Position numbers and translations under genes: made by a program
Source: Sanghuangporus weigelae
Lineage: Eukaryota > Basidiomycota > Agaricomycetes > Hymenochaetales > Hymenochaetaceae
DNA length: 64,000 nt
Assembly: GCA_033182465.1 (NCBI GenBank)
Contig: CP137318.1
Location: 620,001-684,000 of the forward strand
Direction: 5' to 3'
The notes under the pieces: generated by a model
Told to the model about the DNA's origin: nothing
Database searches by the model: none
Seen by the model: only the letters and a program-made list of their open reading frames with translations
In this document: one piece after another, positions 11,944 to 24,900 of the stretch
Numbering within the stretch: position 1 is the first letter of the stretch
Layout: each line of letters starts with the position of its first letter

Positions 11944-13721
11944 ATGTCTTCTATTTCACCCGGGCCACAGAGCTCGACAACTTCATGGAGCATGAAGAAT
12001 GTTACCTTTGACGACACCGACTCCTCTTTGAATTATACACAGGGCTGGAACCGGAGTGTGTCGGCGTCTGCCCATGGAGGTTCATTTCAGTCTTCGGACA
12101 ATGTTGGAGATGTGGTTCATTTTCCCTTGCCTGGTATGTTCTACGTCAGTGCCTCTGGTTCGTTACATTGCTGAGATCTCGCAGCTAATGCAGTAGCTGT
12201 TTATTATTTCGGCTTCAAACAAACTTCTGGCTCTTTATGCGAGGCTTGCCTGGACTGCTCCTCGGATTCCAAAGGCCAACTTGATGTCATTGACGGACAT
12301 GGTAACGATTCAGGATCCAAAGAACCTACCGTGCGTTGATTTTGGAGCCTTGACTGGTTTCATGGACTTACTCTGGTGTTTTCCAGTTATTATACCAGAA
12401 AGATAATTTGGATCCGAGGATGCGACATTCGCTGGCTCTGGTGAATGTTCCAGACACTCGGTTTGGGAATCATAGCACAGTCACTGTTGACTCGTTCATA
12501 GTCACCGTAAAGGAGGAACAAGGTCAGTTGTTTGATAATCAAGGATTTCCAGCTGAAGTCGAACATTTTTCACTAGCTCATTTGGCGTATATCTCGTCTA
12601 GTGCTTCAATGTCTATGATGAGCTCCATGAGTTCTATGCCGTCGATGGCTATGAGCTCAACGAGCATGACAGCAAATGACGATTCCCCACCTCAGACCCA
12701 AGCAGCACAGCCGTCGTCTATAACAATGATCGTCATGCCCACTACTTCCGCCTCCTCGCTTGGGAACGCAGAAGAACAGGGCGCACTCTCAGCAGGCCAA
12801 CGTTCTGCACAGAAGCTGCGTTCGCCGCTCGCGCTAACGGGCGTGATACTTGCGGTGCTGTTCGTGGTGTTCACTGCGCTCTTTGCGTTGATGTACTTCA
12901 TGCGGAGAAGAAAGAGAAGGAAGACGGCTCCTGGGAAGATGTTTGATGAGGGACATTGGGCGGCTAGGTTCTTTGGGAGTGTGAGTGGGGAGAGAGGATC
13001 AATTTGGGCCGGCAAGCGCGGTGCTAGTTCTTCATCAGAGAAGGGAGAACGAATTATCGCGAAGCAGGGTCCGATGGTTGAGAAACTCGTCGCTGATAGG
13101 CCGACGCACTCTTCGTTACCTCCGCGGCCGGATATGAGCGTAAGACCACCGCCTGTCTCGAATCTTCAACTACTGCCTCGCGATGGCTCCGGACGACAAT
13201 GGGTTCAGCCTGCGTATCATCCGTACAATAATGATACCAAGTCGTATGGCCCTGCTCCGAGAACTGTTCCACGCTCAGCATTCGTACCCGTAGGGCATCC
13301 GCCGATTCCTTCAGATAATCAGGGCTTCCAGGAGCAAAATGAAACTGGGCGGCTTGCTCGTATGCAATCTACGAGCGCAGCATATACCCGACCACCGATG
13401 TCTGCGCCGGCTGGCTCCGCAACAGTGCCTGGTCTGCCACGGAGTCCAGGTGCCTCCCAGCATCCATATGTCTCTGAAGCTCGAGCCCGAGTGCGTGACC
13501 GTGCACGAGGTATTACAGATGTCTATCGCAATCCTTCCCTGAATGGACCAGGACAAACGAATGCATATTATGCGAATGTTCCTCCTGTACCTCCCGTTCC
13601 TAGCTCCTGGAATGCTGGGTCTGGTCCCATGCCGGGGAATGAATACGGGTATGCTCCCGAAGGATCGCAGCAGTATCATACGCTTAACCATAACTCCTGG
13701 GGAAGCCAGTACAGTCAATGA
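11944..13721 (+). CDS. Single-pass membrane protein with extracellular N-domain and long cytoplasmic tail
   Basis: Three exons (11944-12133, 12194-12330, 12387-13721) give about 553 residues with consistent phases. The N-terminal part (MSSISPGPQSS, FDDTDSSLNYTQGWN, GDVVHFPLPVAVYYFGF) looks like the beta-sandwich ectodomain found in many agaricomycete surface proteins, although no clear signal peptide is seen. A Ser/Met-rich stretch near 12600 (repeated SMSMMSSMSS) forms a stalk. One transmembrane helix (LALTGVILAVLFVVFTALFA) at about 12830-12900 is followed by the stop-transfer sequence MRRRKRRK. The remaining about 270 residues are Pro/Ser/Gly/Tyr-rich and disordered. Topology suggests a cell-surface or wall sensor-like protein, but this is inference and the exact function is unknown. 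Confidence 0.8.
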
Positions 13722-14270
13722 AACGGGAGGGAATATGGACGAAGCTGACGAACTCGGGACTCTTCAAGTTTCATTTCTTTCTGTTTTCTTTCGATCCTTT
13801 CCCTTCTTGAGCGTGTATATCTAAATAAATATTGTTATTCGCTCTTCAAACCCTCGTTTCTCTTCTTCGATCATTGAACTTTATCATTCGTTTTATTTGA
13901 AGTAATTTTGTCTGGTTGTCCCTTTCTATGCGCTTTTCTTCTGGTCTGAATTGCGTTTGTACTTGTTGTACTTGTTGTCTTGATCCTCTTCGTGTTGTCG
14001 ATGGACAGAGGCCTAATGGTCACATAAAGTAGTATATTGACCTTGTTTTTGGTACATATATATATAAGAGTCGTTGCTTCGGGACGCGTCTCATTATTTG
14101 TTTGGTCATATTGACGCGTTTTTTTATTACCAAATTGAGATTATCCGAATTGCTACGATGACGCTGCGTTGTCTTCCGAAGCTGAGAGCGGAAGGTTGGC
14201 GACCTCCTCAACCTCTCCTTCACCTTTGCTACATAAGTATCTTCTGTGATTTCGAGATTCAAACTCCAAG
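13722..14270. other. Intergenic between two plus-strand genes
   Basis: It holds the 3' UTR of the membrane-protein gene (T-rich 13760-13930) and the promoter of the DUF423 gene, with a TATATATATAA stretch near 14057. No gene is supported. Confidence 0.5.
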
Positions 14271-14908
14271 ATGTCAGAACGGATTCCTTTGCTTGGACGT
14301 GTCTCGTCATCGTTGCCGAAGGTTCTTTGGAGACTTGGAGTTGCTTTCAGTACGATGCTCTGGATTTCTTGCGTTCTAGCTCTTTGTTCATAGAATTCTT
14401 GTGTTTCTATACACACAGCTGCGAGCGGCATAATTCTGGGCGCTTTTGGCACGCATGCCATGAGGAATAGACTGGCTCCGGAAAGGATGCATGCTTGGGA
14501 AACGGCGACACATTATTCTGTACGTATAATTCAAGTACTCGATTAACTTTCAGAATATTCATCAAATTTTCCCACACAGATTTTCAATGGCCTAGGACTG
14601 CTGGCTGTATCGCTGCACCCACGATTCTCCGTGCACCGATTCGCAGGACCTGCAATCGCACTTGGCGGATTCGTATTCTCGTCAAGCATATTTCTGCTTC
14701 TCCTGGGTTCAGATAAGTTCAAGAAGCTTGGCCCGATCACGCCGATGGGCGGGTCCATAATGATTGCTGGGTGCGTTGCTATGCGCTCTTGCCATCGCGA
14801 CTGAGATGGACATCACGAAGAGAACTGACTTTGTTTTTATTTTATTTTATGTGATTGCCTTTGGGCGCTCATCGCCGGGACGACAGGTATTTATCCATGC
14901 TGTTTTGA
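14271..14908 (+). CDS. DUF423/TMEM256 family small membrane protein
   Basis: A protein of about 130 residues from four exons: 14271-14349, 14419-14519, 14580-14770 and probably 14887-14908. The joins rebuild the family core: LWRLGVAFTASGIILGAFGTH, then HAWETATHYSIFNGLGLLAVS, a second hydrophobic helix (FVFSSSIFLLLLGS) and GPITPMGG. The last join is uncertain. Splicing 14771-14886 ends the protein IAGYLSMLF, which fits the usual hydrophobic end (GW/Y-L-A/S-L). Reading through ends at 14804 with AMRSCHRD, which does not. The family is widespread from bacteria to animals and has four hydrophobic segments, but its biochemical role is unknown. Confidence 0.82.
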
Positions 14909-15614
14909 TTAATATTCATGGTCGTTGGGCGTTGTGCGTGAGGTTGTTGCCGCTGGCTGCCCCGAGTCGGATTCGCTCGAAGTCGGTGTGATGCTAATGC
15001 CGTAGGTGCTGGTTATTAATTACTTATGGGTAATCGGACCGAAGCTGGAATTATGTAATATGTAGTATACCACGGTCATTATCAGACGCGTGAAGTCATC
15101 GTCATTGAGACGCGTTTTGTCTTTGTTCTTAACAGTCGTCCACTATCTAAAGTGCGATTTGTATATCGCTGCTCCGGAAATTTGGAAGATATAATAAGTA
15201 ATATTGGTGACCAAAGAAGATGCGAAAACACGAGGCAGACGCGTGTGTTGGTGTTTATTTGTCGATATGTACGCGATATTCCCACGATGAACGATCCTGT
15301 GACCTGGACCAGACCACGACCCCTTTCTGAATCTGACGTCCTTGTGTTCATTCACCGTGTCCGTTCAAGTTGCCCTCGTGCACGTCCTCGCATCCCCCGC
15401 CTCTCTCCTCTCTCCCATCCGCGGCGTCGGTCGATCTATATCTCGTCCTCATTCTTGATTTTGCTTTTACGCCAACTCAGTCCTCAAGCTTGGAATAAAT
15501 TTCTTGTCTAAACACACCGAGTCGCGAGAGAGAAGCAACGTGTAGGAGACACACCTTGGCTGCTGTCCCACACAGTTTTCTCAGCGGTTTCTTGCCCCGT
15601 CGAAGTGGGTGTCT
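14909..15614. promoter_or_regulatory. Intergenic and 5' region of the zinc-finger gene
   Basis: About 700 bases with no supported gene. The part from 15380 to 15480 is rich in CTC/TCC tracts, which is common upstream of fungal starts. Confidence 0.45.
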
Positions 15615-17710
15615 ATGGAACGCCATTATAGCACCTCGAATCTACCAACTCGTAGCGAGCGCAGCTCTGGTCGTCATTTACAGCGACACGCCACAGCCGA
15701 TTTGTCGTTTTTTACACCTTCGTCAGTCTCATTCAATCCAAGGCCTTATTTCCCTGCCATGCCCAGTCTACCCGGTCAAGAAAGGTCGATCTCATCATCT
15801 TCGCTATACAGGGAGCCATCGTCGAGTGCTTTGCAGCAGAAATCGCTCGATGTGTCGTATAGCGATCCAGATGCCGTCTTTATTCGGTATCCGTTCACGT
15901 CGTTCCCCGATGCCCACCTGTATCCCGAAGGTCTCACGTACAACCTTTTGGCGGAAAACCTGAACTGGTTCCTCGACCCTGCAGATTTCAGGATGGAGAA
16001 CGATACCGACCCGAATCGAGTTGCATATCCGCAGATACTCGAGCCACCTCGGGGATGGTGTCCCCTGAAAAAGAAGGAAGTCAGGGAGAAGGGTTATGAT
16101 GGTTATAATGGTGAGGATACTCCCAAGCTGAGGTGCACATTCTGTCGGAGAGTATACGCTGGAGTAAATGCGAAGAGCATGTGGAGAAGGCACGTCCTTG
16201 AGAAGCACAAAATTCCTATGTCGAATAGGCGCGATGGACCATCTGAGGGAAATCCGAGAGGAAGAAGCTCGTCAAATAGTAAGTCTTCTATTGCCATACT
16301 TTCAAATTGTAATTATTCATGTTTTTGGCAGAGGAGAATAAGCGGTCTTCATCATCTGCGCCGCCCAGAAGGGACGTCTTCGCAATTCAGAACTTCTTCA
16401 AGCCGAAGCCCAAGGAAGCATCATCAACCACTGTCTTGGCATCCAAGGACAATTCTGATAATCGCTCGACGCGAATCCTTGACGCCAACCTCGCCTCAGC
16501 TGAACCTGCTACTTCGGAAGAAGTCCAGGAATCGACAGAGAAGCCGAAAGAAAGTGCATCTGGACCAGCAGAGCGACCAAAACCTTCTGAACCTGAATTC
16601 GTCCCCGACGATGATACAAAGAGTTGCTCATCACATCGCTCTCCCAAGCACGTCGTTTCCACGCTTCCCCCGTCATCACCACTGGAAGAGGGTGCATCGC
16701 ATTTGGCGTGGCTCGATCTTTCGTCTTTACCCTCGAGTCCTATGAGGACGCCCAATTATCACAAAAAGCGCGGTCCTTTCAGAATGCCATGGAAATTCCC
16801 TAGTCCGAGTCATCCGTTGTATACTGGTCCTGACGAGTTATGCCTCGGTGTTCCTGTTGGCGGAATGACGGGCGAAGGCCTTCGCTCCACCTATGTTCCG
16901 TTACAAGCTAGCCCATTTCCTGGCAGCACTAACAACCAATTGCAATTGTCAAGTCCCGCAGCTGCCTCGCCGTTGAGTCAGAAGCCCGTGACGGGGAGAG
17001 TCTTCGGGTGGAAACAGTCAAAGAACAGGCCGAAGAGTAAACTTCCACCGCTCATTGACCCCTCCCCTCGTCGGCCATTGTACACCGGCCCTCTCCCAGT
17101 ACCATTGGATGATAGTCTCCAATTCGCGCCGACGCCAGATCTGAGCTTATCGACGGACAGTGAAGCTGATCAGTCCTTCTCTACACTCGGAGAACCGTTC
17201 TCAAAGTGGTTCGAGATGAGTAGTCCAGAGAAGGGTAAAAAGAGTGACGTTCTTGAATCTGATTTGCCTGACACACCGCTCCGCCGGTCGTCGAGCAAAT
17301 CATCAATTGACAAGCTCCAACTCGTCAGCCCGGAAAAGGAGGCGGATAAAGAGGAAGAGTCGACGTCCTCGACGCTTTTGCCCTCTGGCTTTGGACTGGG
17401 CTTCAATTTCAGGATCAACTTGACGACTTCGGGTTCGAAGCGAGCGAGGTCTGAGGAGCCTGAAGACCATGACTCTTCGGATGAATTTGGAGAACTTCTC
17501 TATCCATCGGATGATCCAGACGATGTGGAACAGAAGAATGACGAAACAATATCGAAGCATAAGTCGGCAAACTCATCTATTTCGTCGCTTTCTGGTAGTT
17601 CCACAGAGCGCGAGGAGGTTCCTCGCACCAGTACGGAACTTGCTTCTGAGGATCTGGATTCCGTGTTTGGTGATTCCATTCCGATGAAGAAGCGTCGGTT
17701 ATTCGTTTGA
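15615..17710 (+). CDS. C2H2-type zinc-finger nuclear protein, Ser/Pro-rich
   Basis: Two exons (15615 to about 16279 and 16332 to 17710) give about 680 residues. A conserved block (PEGLTYNLLAENLNWF) precedes a single zinc finger at about 16132-16213: LRCTFCRR, then a spaced H-x4-H in RRHVLEKH, that is C-x2-C-x15-H-x4-H. The finger is followed by a basic stretch. Directly after the intron, DVFAIQNFFKPK has the hydrophobic-xx-FF-KPK part of a PCNA-binding PIP box, but Val stands in for the usual first Gln. The rest is disordered, with many SP/TP sites and a repeated pattern RxPLYTGP (about 16810 and 17075), and it ends in the basic tail MKKRRLFV, a likely nuclear localisation signal. It could be a DNA-binding regulator; no specific function is recognised. 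Confidence 0.8.
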
Positions 17711-18631
17711 ACTGTTCCGTTTTTCTTTCATTTCTCCTTGCTTGATTGCGCCTTTGTTTTGATTTCTTCTACCTATGCCATGCACCTCCTGTTCTATTAT
17801 CCGCAGCATGCTAGCTCGCTTGCTCATCTTCGAGCATCGCTTCTTGCTTTCCGATTCTGTCCTCTTCCTCCGTCCTCTTGCTCTTATTTATCGCCTTCAA
17901 AGCGCTTTCCTCGTCTTCAGGTTATGAGAAATTTATAATGTGTTCATTTTGCTTCCATCCACATCCCCCAAAGCCGGTTCTCGTCCAGGTGCAATAACTA
18001 GCCTTTCCGCGAAAGGGACAGTTATTTGTTCCTTTTTCTACCCTTTTCTTCTTGCTTCCTGGCTTGTTGTTTCCCTTTGATCTGTTTATCGTCTCGTTTG
18101 CTCGTCCCCTGCTTGTAGCGCCTTCGAATAAGTTCGGAGCACGCTCGTGTCCCTTTCTATCTGTTCTTTTCTGTGTCTCTTGTATTATAGTCTCTCATCG
18201 TCTGTTTCTCTTTTCCTTCGTACAACGGACTTCTAACCCGCCTGTCATATCTGCACCATATCCACACGTACAGTCGCTCTCTCTGCCCATCTTCTTACCC
18301 TAGCACTGGGCGGATGGTCAACCAAGCTGTGTCGCCATTCTTCTTTTGTGTGGTACTTACTGCACTTGTCCGTGTTCGTGTTCCGTTGTCCCTATGTTTG
18401 CCCTGTCCTGTCCTGTTGACGCGTTCGGCCTGTCTGACGCAACTGTATTACGAAGTGTTGTTGTTGCATAGTATGCTGTAGAACAATGTAGATACAGAAA
18501 TAGAGAAGCAACCAATAGTTTCACTCAAAGTCTATGTGCGGATCTGAGTGATCTCGGCGCCTGCAACTTCACTCTTGCTCTCATGACAGGACGTGCGTAA
18601 CCTTACTATCTGACCTTCGTTTACATTCTGC
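17711..18631. other. Intergenic, T-rich
   Basis: About 920 bases of pyrimidine-rich sequence that probably hold a long 3' UTR of the zinc-finger gene and the promoter of the ARMH3 gene. Short frames here are low-complexity translations of T/C tracts. Confidence 0.5.
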
Positions 18632-21406
18632 ATGAAACCAGTGGCTACACCACGTCTCGTTTCCAAATTCGTCGCAACCTATGATAGGCTCTTTGCTGGG
18701 TTCACGCCAGAGCAGATCGCTCCGTATGAGACAGCCTCGCAGTTCTGGGCGAACTTATTCTCGTTGCAGGTAGATGCTGTCCATCTGGGCGGGAAAGTCC
18801 AGAGACTGGGGAAGGAAGAGATGCTCGGAAGTCAGAAGGTGTGTGTCCTCCAACATCTTCGTCCAATATGTGGCATGGAACAGGGATACTGACGTGTTTA
18901 TATACATCCAACTTAGTAGTCCCTCCTAAACGCCCTCTGCATGACGTGCATATCGCATATACGCTCTGCGGCACGGTCGGATGTTAGGGCCGAGCATGCA
19001 GCGGAGACCTTAAGCGTCGTTGTGAGGTGCGTGATGGAGAAAGGGTTAGATGGCTGGGAGGTTATGGAGGTGCTTGCGGGAGGGGTTGGGAGGAGTGATG
19101 AAGTCTTTCTGGTATGTACTCGCGGTCTGCTTGATGTATGTGCTAAATAGGCATTGGCATATGTGTAGGGACTGGTGAATGCCATCGAGGAGGTATTGCT
19201 TGATGAAACAGCTCCTCGTAGGTTTCCTGGGATTATTTCTCTTTCTCACAAAATCTCGAGAAATTAATCGAATTCCCTCTTGCAGCAACCCTCAAGCATG
19301 CTGTCCTCCGCCTGACGCTCGTCTTTGCAAGCTCCGTCGGCCAACTGAGTCCTGGCGCCTACCTTCTCCGTAGAAATCTCTTTCCCGCACTTACAGGGAT
19401 CGCTAAGACGCCGGAAACGCAGGAATACACTTTCGAGGCTGCTGTGCTCCTGAGTATCCTCGCAGGGTTCCATCGTACGGACTCGCCACGCTTGAATGGA
19501 TATTTGAGAGAGATAGAGAAGACGGAGGATCGTGAGTGTACGTTTGTGTGTCGTTTCATCTTGTTGCGATCAGCAAATATATGTGTGTTGTTCGTGACCT
19601 TATTTCGCAGTCCTACGAGCTTTCGTTCATGCTGCGAATTATACAATGGACAGTGTCATCAAGTGAGCACGGTTTCTGCGTGTTTTTCATTGGTAATGGA
19701 ACTGATGAAGCTATTTGAACTCAGGGCATATCAGGAGATCCTAGATGACTCCCCGCCGACGTTTGTAAGCTCTATCAGCAGCCTCTTTGCCTCGTTCCGA
19801 CCGGATCGAGCTCTCTCAGCGACGCCTGTGGATACGCCCAAGGAACGATTCAAATATCAGTCAGTTCGGAGTTTCTGCAAATGAGGAAGTAGCTTTACGA
19901 TGTGTTCTATAGGCCAACTGAAGCAGCGGTCATCCTCCTTCCGGTGCATGACTTCCTACACCTCAACACAGTCTTCAACGCCATTCTCTTAGAGTCTTTC
20001 ATATCCGCTTCGACCTCTTCTGCATCTACACGACTGGTGACTAACGGAAAGTCGAAGACACGACCTTCTACATCCTTATCGACATCCTTACCTCCACTCA
20101 TATGCACCTTCCTGACGCTCTGCTCATACATTCTCACACACGCAACTTCCGTCCAGAGTCTGCGTGCTGCTGCATATGCTAATTTGTGTCTTGCGACGTT
20201 ACTGCACCTTGTGGAGAATGACGTCGCAATGAGTGCGCTAATCATGCCGACTCCTTCTGGTTCAGATATAAAGGTGCGAATATGTCGACAGGTAAGGATG
20301 AATGGCGTGGCTTTTACTATATGCCGTTGAAAGAGCGGGAAAACTGATAAATCCGAAGAGACTTCCTGCACTTCCGGCTGGTGCGAGTACTCGACCTGTT
20401 CTATGTGCAATATTGGATTGTTGTGTATTATGGTTGCGGCATAATCTACACAGACGACTAGAGATGCAGTCTTATATGTGCGTATCTTAGTCTTCCCCGT
20501 GCTTGTTGATTGTTTTTGGGTTTAAATCTCACGTCTGTAGGACATGTATTTGGATTATCTATCACACAATCTGGTTCTTGAGCAAAACAAGGCGACGACT
20601 AGGTCGGCCCGTTGAATTCCATGCTGAGATTCCGAGCTAACATCTTTGTCTCGTTTGTAGAATATCATTGGGAAGAGCTCTGGAGATCGCTGATTTTATT
20701 ACTTGACTTCTTATCGGCGAAGATGTCTGAGTCGTTGAAGGTGGAGCAACTTGTGCAGGAGGTCAGTTCAGGGAGATTTCTTCAACTTGTTAACCTGACG
20801 TACTATATTTCTATTCCACTTTAGATCATCATCTTACTCGATTTTTTCCTCTCCCATGCTGAGTCTTTCCTCGGAACACCTCAGGCCGTACACCAGCTCG
20901 TAGTAAGCATCGTATTGTTCCAGATTCTTTAATCGAGCAACTTATTGCAAACCGTAAGCAGTATGAGGTCGTCCGGTCAACCGTGACCCTGCACAAACAG
21001 CATCCTCTTTGCCAGCAGAAGCAAGCAAAGAAGCGACCAAGAGGGCAATTCACGACAAACCCCTCCGTTGCTCTCCGGCGTCTATTGGACGCAGCGGCTC
21101 ACTACGAGCAAGTCATCCGCGACAGCGGCACAAAGAGCTCGAGTGCGAATTCCGTCCTGCGAGCGATCGCACGAGAGATAGAGCGGGATGGTGTCCTTGG
21201 TGCACGAGAGACGAACGATGACGAAGCTCCGTACGTTGCCACCCTTTTTTCGATTCATCCTTGTTTGCTCAAAGTCTGTGTTTATACCAATGATGTATCT
21301 GGATAGGAAACGCACAGATGAGCTGGGCGAGATTGGCTTTATACGTTATGCGTATGGGGATGTATTGACGCTCATACCAGGCCCTGATACGGCGACACAG
21401 TCTTGA
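18632..21406 (+). CDS. Armadillo-like helical protein ARMH3 (DUF1741)
   Basis: A many-exon gene for an alpha-helical repeat protein of roughly 680 residues. Exons read through MKPVATPRLVSKFVATYDRL, YETASQFWANLFSLQVD (near 18740), SLLNALCMTCISHIR, VVRCVMEKGLDGWEV, LRLTLVFASSVGQLSPGAYL, AAVLLSILAGFHRTDSP (near 19445), PTEAAVILLPVHDFLHLN, YHWEELWRSLILLLDFL (near 20665) and a Leu-rich C-terminus, ending PGPDTATQS at the TGA 21404-21406. The order and wording of these blocks match the DUF1741/ARMH3 family. The human member (C10orf76) binds PI4KB at the Golgi. That this fungal protein does the same is inference. Introns are about 50-70 bases, so the exact exon edges need RNA data. Confidence 0.78.
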
Positions 21407-21901
21407 TTATATGCGCCAATATCTTCACGTGGTGCGGGACAGAGTCCGATCATTCTATTTTATAGAAGTTGGTCTGATGTGCGCGGTGATATTTGTATTT
21501 CCCACCTCCCCGGACTTCCAAGATATAAAATTTACTGCTTCGACAGCGCACAATGCCAGACAATTCCCGGTGACCTACGTACATAGCCAATCTCTAATAT
21601 TCTTATTTTCTGATGTTTTGTTCATTTATAACCTTTCTTTTCTTATATATGGTGTGTTTTTGTATGACGTTTGTGGCTCACGAAATTGAATTTTACAGTT
21701 TGCGTGTGCTGATTGATTGATCGATCGTCGGATACCCGAGTCCCCGTTGACCCGAGTGAAATTCTTTTTCCGTATTGCCATAACGAGAATCATAAGTTGC
21801 AGTATTTAGCGTCCACCGAGTCCTCCAACGGATCCTTATCTGCCCAGAAAAATGCAGAAGAAAAACACCCGCCCCGCTCTCTTTTGTACGTGGTCGTCAA
21901 C
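21407..21901. other. Intergenic, promoter side of the glycine decarboxylase gene
   Basis: About 495 bases between two plus-strand genes. An A/T-rich part (21600-21700) lies about 250 bases before the next start. A palindrome-like TGATTGATTGATCGATCG sits at 21710-21727. No gene is supported. Confidence 0.45.
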
Positions 21902-24900
21902 ATGGCTGCTGCCCGTCGTGTAGCCTCGGCGCTGCGTCTCCCGCAGCCTAGAGTCATTCTGAGGTCAAGAAGCGGGTTCTATTCGTATGCTGGTGTACCG
22001 GCGTTGAGCGCGTATGGTACGAGACATTTGGCGAGTGCGTCTGCATTCCCGTCTTCGACGTCGGCTGCGAAGAGCAAGGGTTCGCTTTTCGCACCTCTGG
22101 ACACGTTCACGGATAGACACATCGGCCCTGATGAAAGTGAGCAACACAAGATGCTCAAGACGATTGGGTACGATTCGTTGGACGCGTTCATCAATGCGTC
22201 CGTGCCACCCTCCATCCGTCTACCTGCATCAGCAGTTGATGACGCAGTCATACCGTCTCTAAGCGAGTCTGAACTGTCGAAACGCGCAAGAGCACTCGCA
22301 CAGGCTAATAAACCTTTCAAGAGCTACATTGGTATGGGATACCATAATGCGGTGGTCCCGCCTGTTATTCTGCGTAATGTGAGACTCGAGCCTTTGTTTC
22401 TTCGTGTTGTTGAGCACAGAACTGATGTTGTGATAGATCTTTGAAAACCCGGCGTGGTACACTCCGTACACTCCCTATCAGCCCGAAATAGCTCAAGGTA
22501 TGACGAATATGATATTCTGAAATTCTATTGTACTGAATGAGCTCGACTAGGTCGATTGGAGTCACTCATCAACTTCCAGACTATGGTCATGTCTCTTACA
22601 TCAATGCATATCGCCAATGCATCACTCCTAGATGAAGGCACAGCGGCAGCAGAAGGAATGACCATCTCCTTTGCACATTCAGGCAACAACAAGAAGACAT
22701 TCGTCGTTGATTCTGGCGTTCTTCCTCAGACCGTGTCGGTCCTTGAGACACGAGCGAAGGGTGTTGGCGTCAAGCTCGTTGTTGGTGATGTATTCGAGCT
22801 GGTTAAAGATGAGGCAAACCGGTCGGATCTTTGTGGTGTCCTGGTTCAGTATCCGGATGTTGATGGACGCGTTACGAATTTCTCAGAACTCGTTTCCTCT
22901 GTACACGCCAGCAATGGTCTCGTCATCTGTGCAACCGACCTTCTTGCACTTACAATGTTGAAGCCTCCAGGCGAGTGGGGTGCGGATATCGTCGTAGGCA
23001 ACTCAGCACGTTTCGGCGTACCGATGGGATATGGAGGACCACACGCCGCTTTCTTCGCATGCACGGAAAAGCTCAAGCGCAAAATGCCCGGACGACTCAT
23101 TGGCCAGAGTCGCGACGCAACAGGCGCACCTGCATACCGTCTCGCCTTGCAAACGCGAGAGCAACACATCCGACGCGAGAAAGCTACGAGTAATATCTGC
23201 ACGAGTCAGGCCTTACTTGCGAATATGGCCGCGATGTATGCGGTTTATCACGGTCCTGAGGGTCTCAGGCGAATTGCGCGACACGTCCATGGGTTTACAC
23301 GTGTACTTGCGGAAGAAGTTGAGAAGCTTGGGTTCAAGGTTGAGAATAAGGCGTTCTTTGATACGCTGACGATTGATGTCAACTCTGTGTCTGGTGGTGC
23401 ACAGGCTGTTCATAAAGCCGCGCGTGAATTCGGTATTAATCTGCGCGAGATAGATGGAACTCGGGTCGGAATAACACTTGACGAGAGCGTCTCCGCTGAT
23501 GATCTTGTTTCTCTCATCAATGTCTTCGCTCGCGCCATTTCCTCCTCGCCAACATCCCTCTCCTCTTTAACCGAGCCATCCTCGTCACCTTCCGCTTTTC
23601 CGGATGCTCTTACGCGTACTTCTCCATTCCTTCCTCACCCAGTATTCAATACACATCATTCCGAGACAGAGATGTTACGATACATCACACATCTACAGAA
23701 TAAAGACCTGGGCCTTGTGCATGCCATGATCGCTCTTGGAAGCTGTACGATGAAGCTTAACAGTACAAGTAGCATGACCCCGCTTACTTGGCCGGAGTTT
23801 AGTGGGATACATCCATTTGCGCCTGTTGATCAAGTCCAAGGATATCTTGAGATGATCAAGGTGAGAAGATACCTTTTCTTCTGCGTGTTGCCGAAGAGGT
23901 AGCTAAAAAAAATATGACTATAGGAACTCGAGTCCGACTTATGCAAGATCACTGGCTTCCATGCATGCTCTCTGCAACCCAACTCCGGCGCTGCTGGTGA
24001 ATTTACAGGTCTTTCGGTCGTCCGCGCGTTTCATGAATCACGAGGCGAGGGTAAACGTAACATCTGTCTTATTCCTGTCAGTGCACATGGGACAAATCCT
24101 GCTGTGAGTAGTACTGGTCTTAATACTTCATGAAATTCGGCTTATAGTGCTTTCGAAGTCGGCTATCATGGCCGGCCTTAAGGTCGTCCCTGTTAGGGTG
24201 CTTTCAAATGGTGGTCTTGATCTTGTGGACCTCCGAGCAAAGGCCGAGCAGTACAAGGATCAACTCGCGGCTTTCATGGTGAGTCTAGAGACCAGAGCTC
24301 AGAGTGCGTTGCTTTAATCAAAGACTTTCAGATCACCTATCCTTCGACATATGGTGTATTTGAGGACGGAGTGCAGGAGGCGTGCAAGATCATTCACGAA
24401 AACGGCGGTCAGGTCTATCTCGACGGTGCAAATCTTAATGCGCAAATTGGTTTGACAAACCCAGCAACATGCGGAGGTGACGTTTGCCATATGAATCTCC
24501 ACAAGACTTTCTCAATGTAAACATTTATCATCGCTCGCTTTATTGACTTTCGCTAATCTAATTTCGTAGACCTCACGGAGGCGGAGGACCCGGAGTAGGA
24601 CCTATTTGCGTTGCCGGACGCCTTGCACCATTCCTACCCAAACATCCCTTCGTCTCCACGGGAGGTGAGAAAGGTATCTCGCCCGTCTCTTCCGCTCCCT
24701 TCGGCAGTGCTTCAATCCTTCTTATCTCATGGGCCTACATCAAGATGCTCGGCGGTTCAGGCCTAACAGCATCCTCCAAAGCAGCGCTCCTCAATGCGAA
24801 TTACATCGCCGCCCGACTCAGAGGGCATTACAGCGTGCGCTTTGTCAATGGGCGCGGACGCGTGGCGCATGAACTCCTGCTCGATCTCGGCGAGTTCGAG

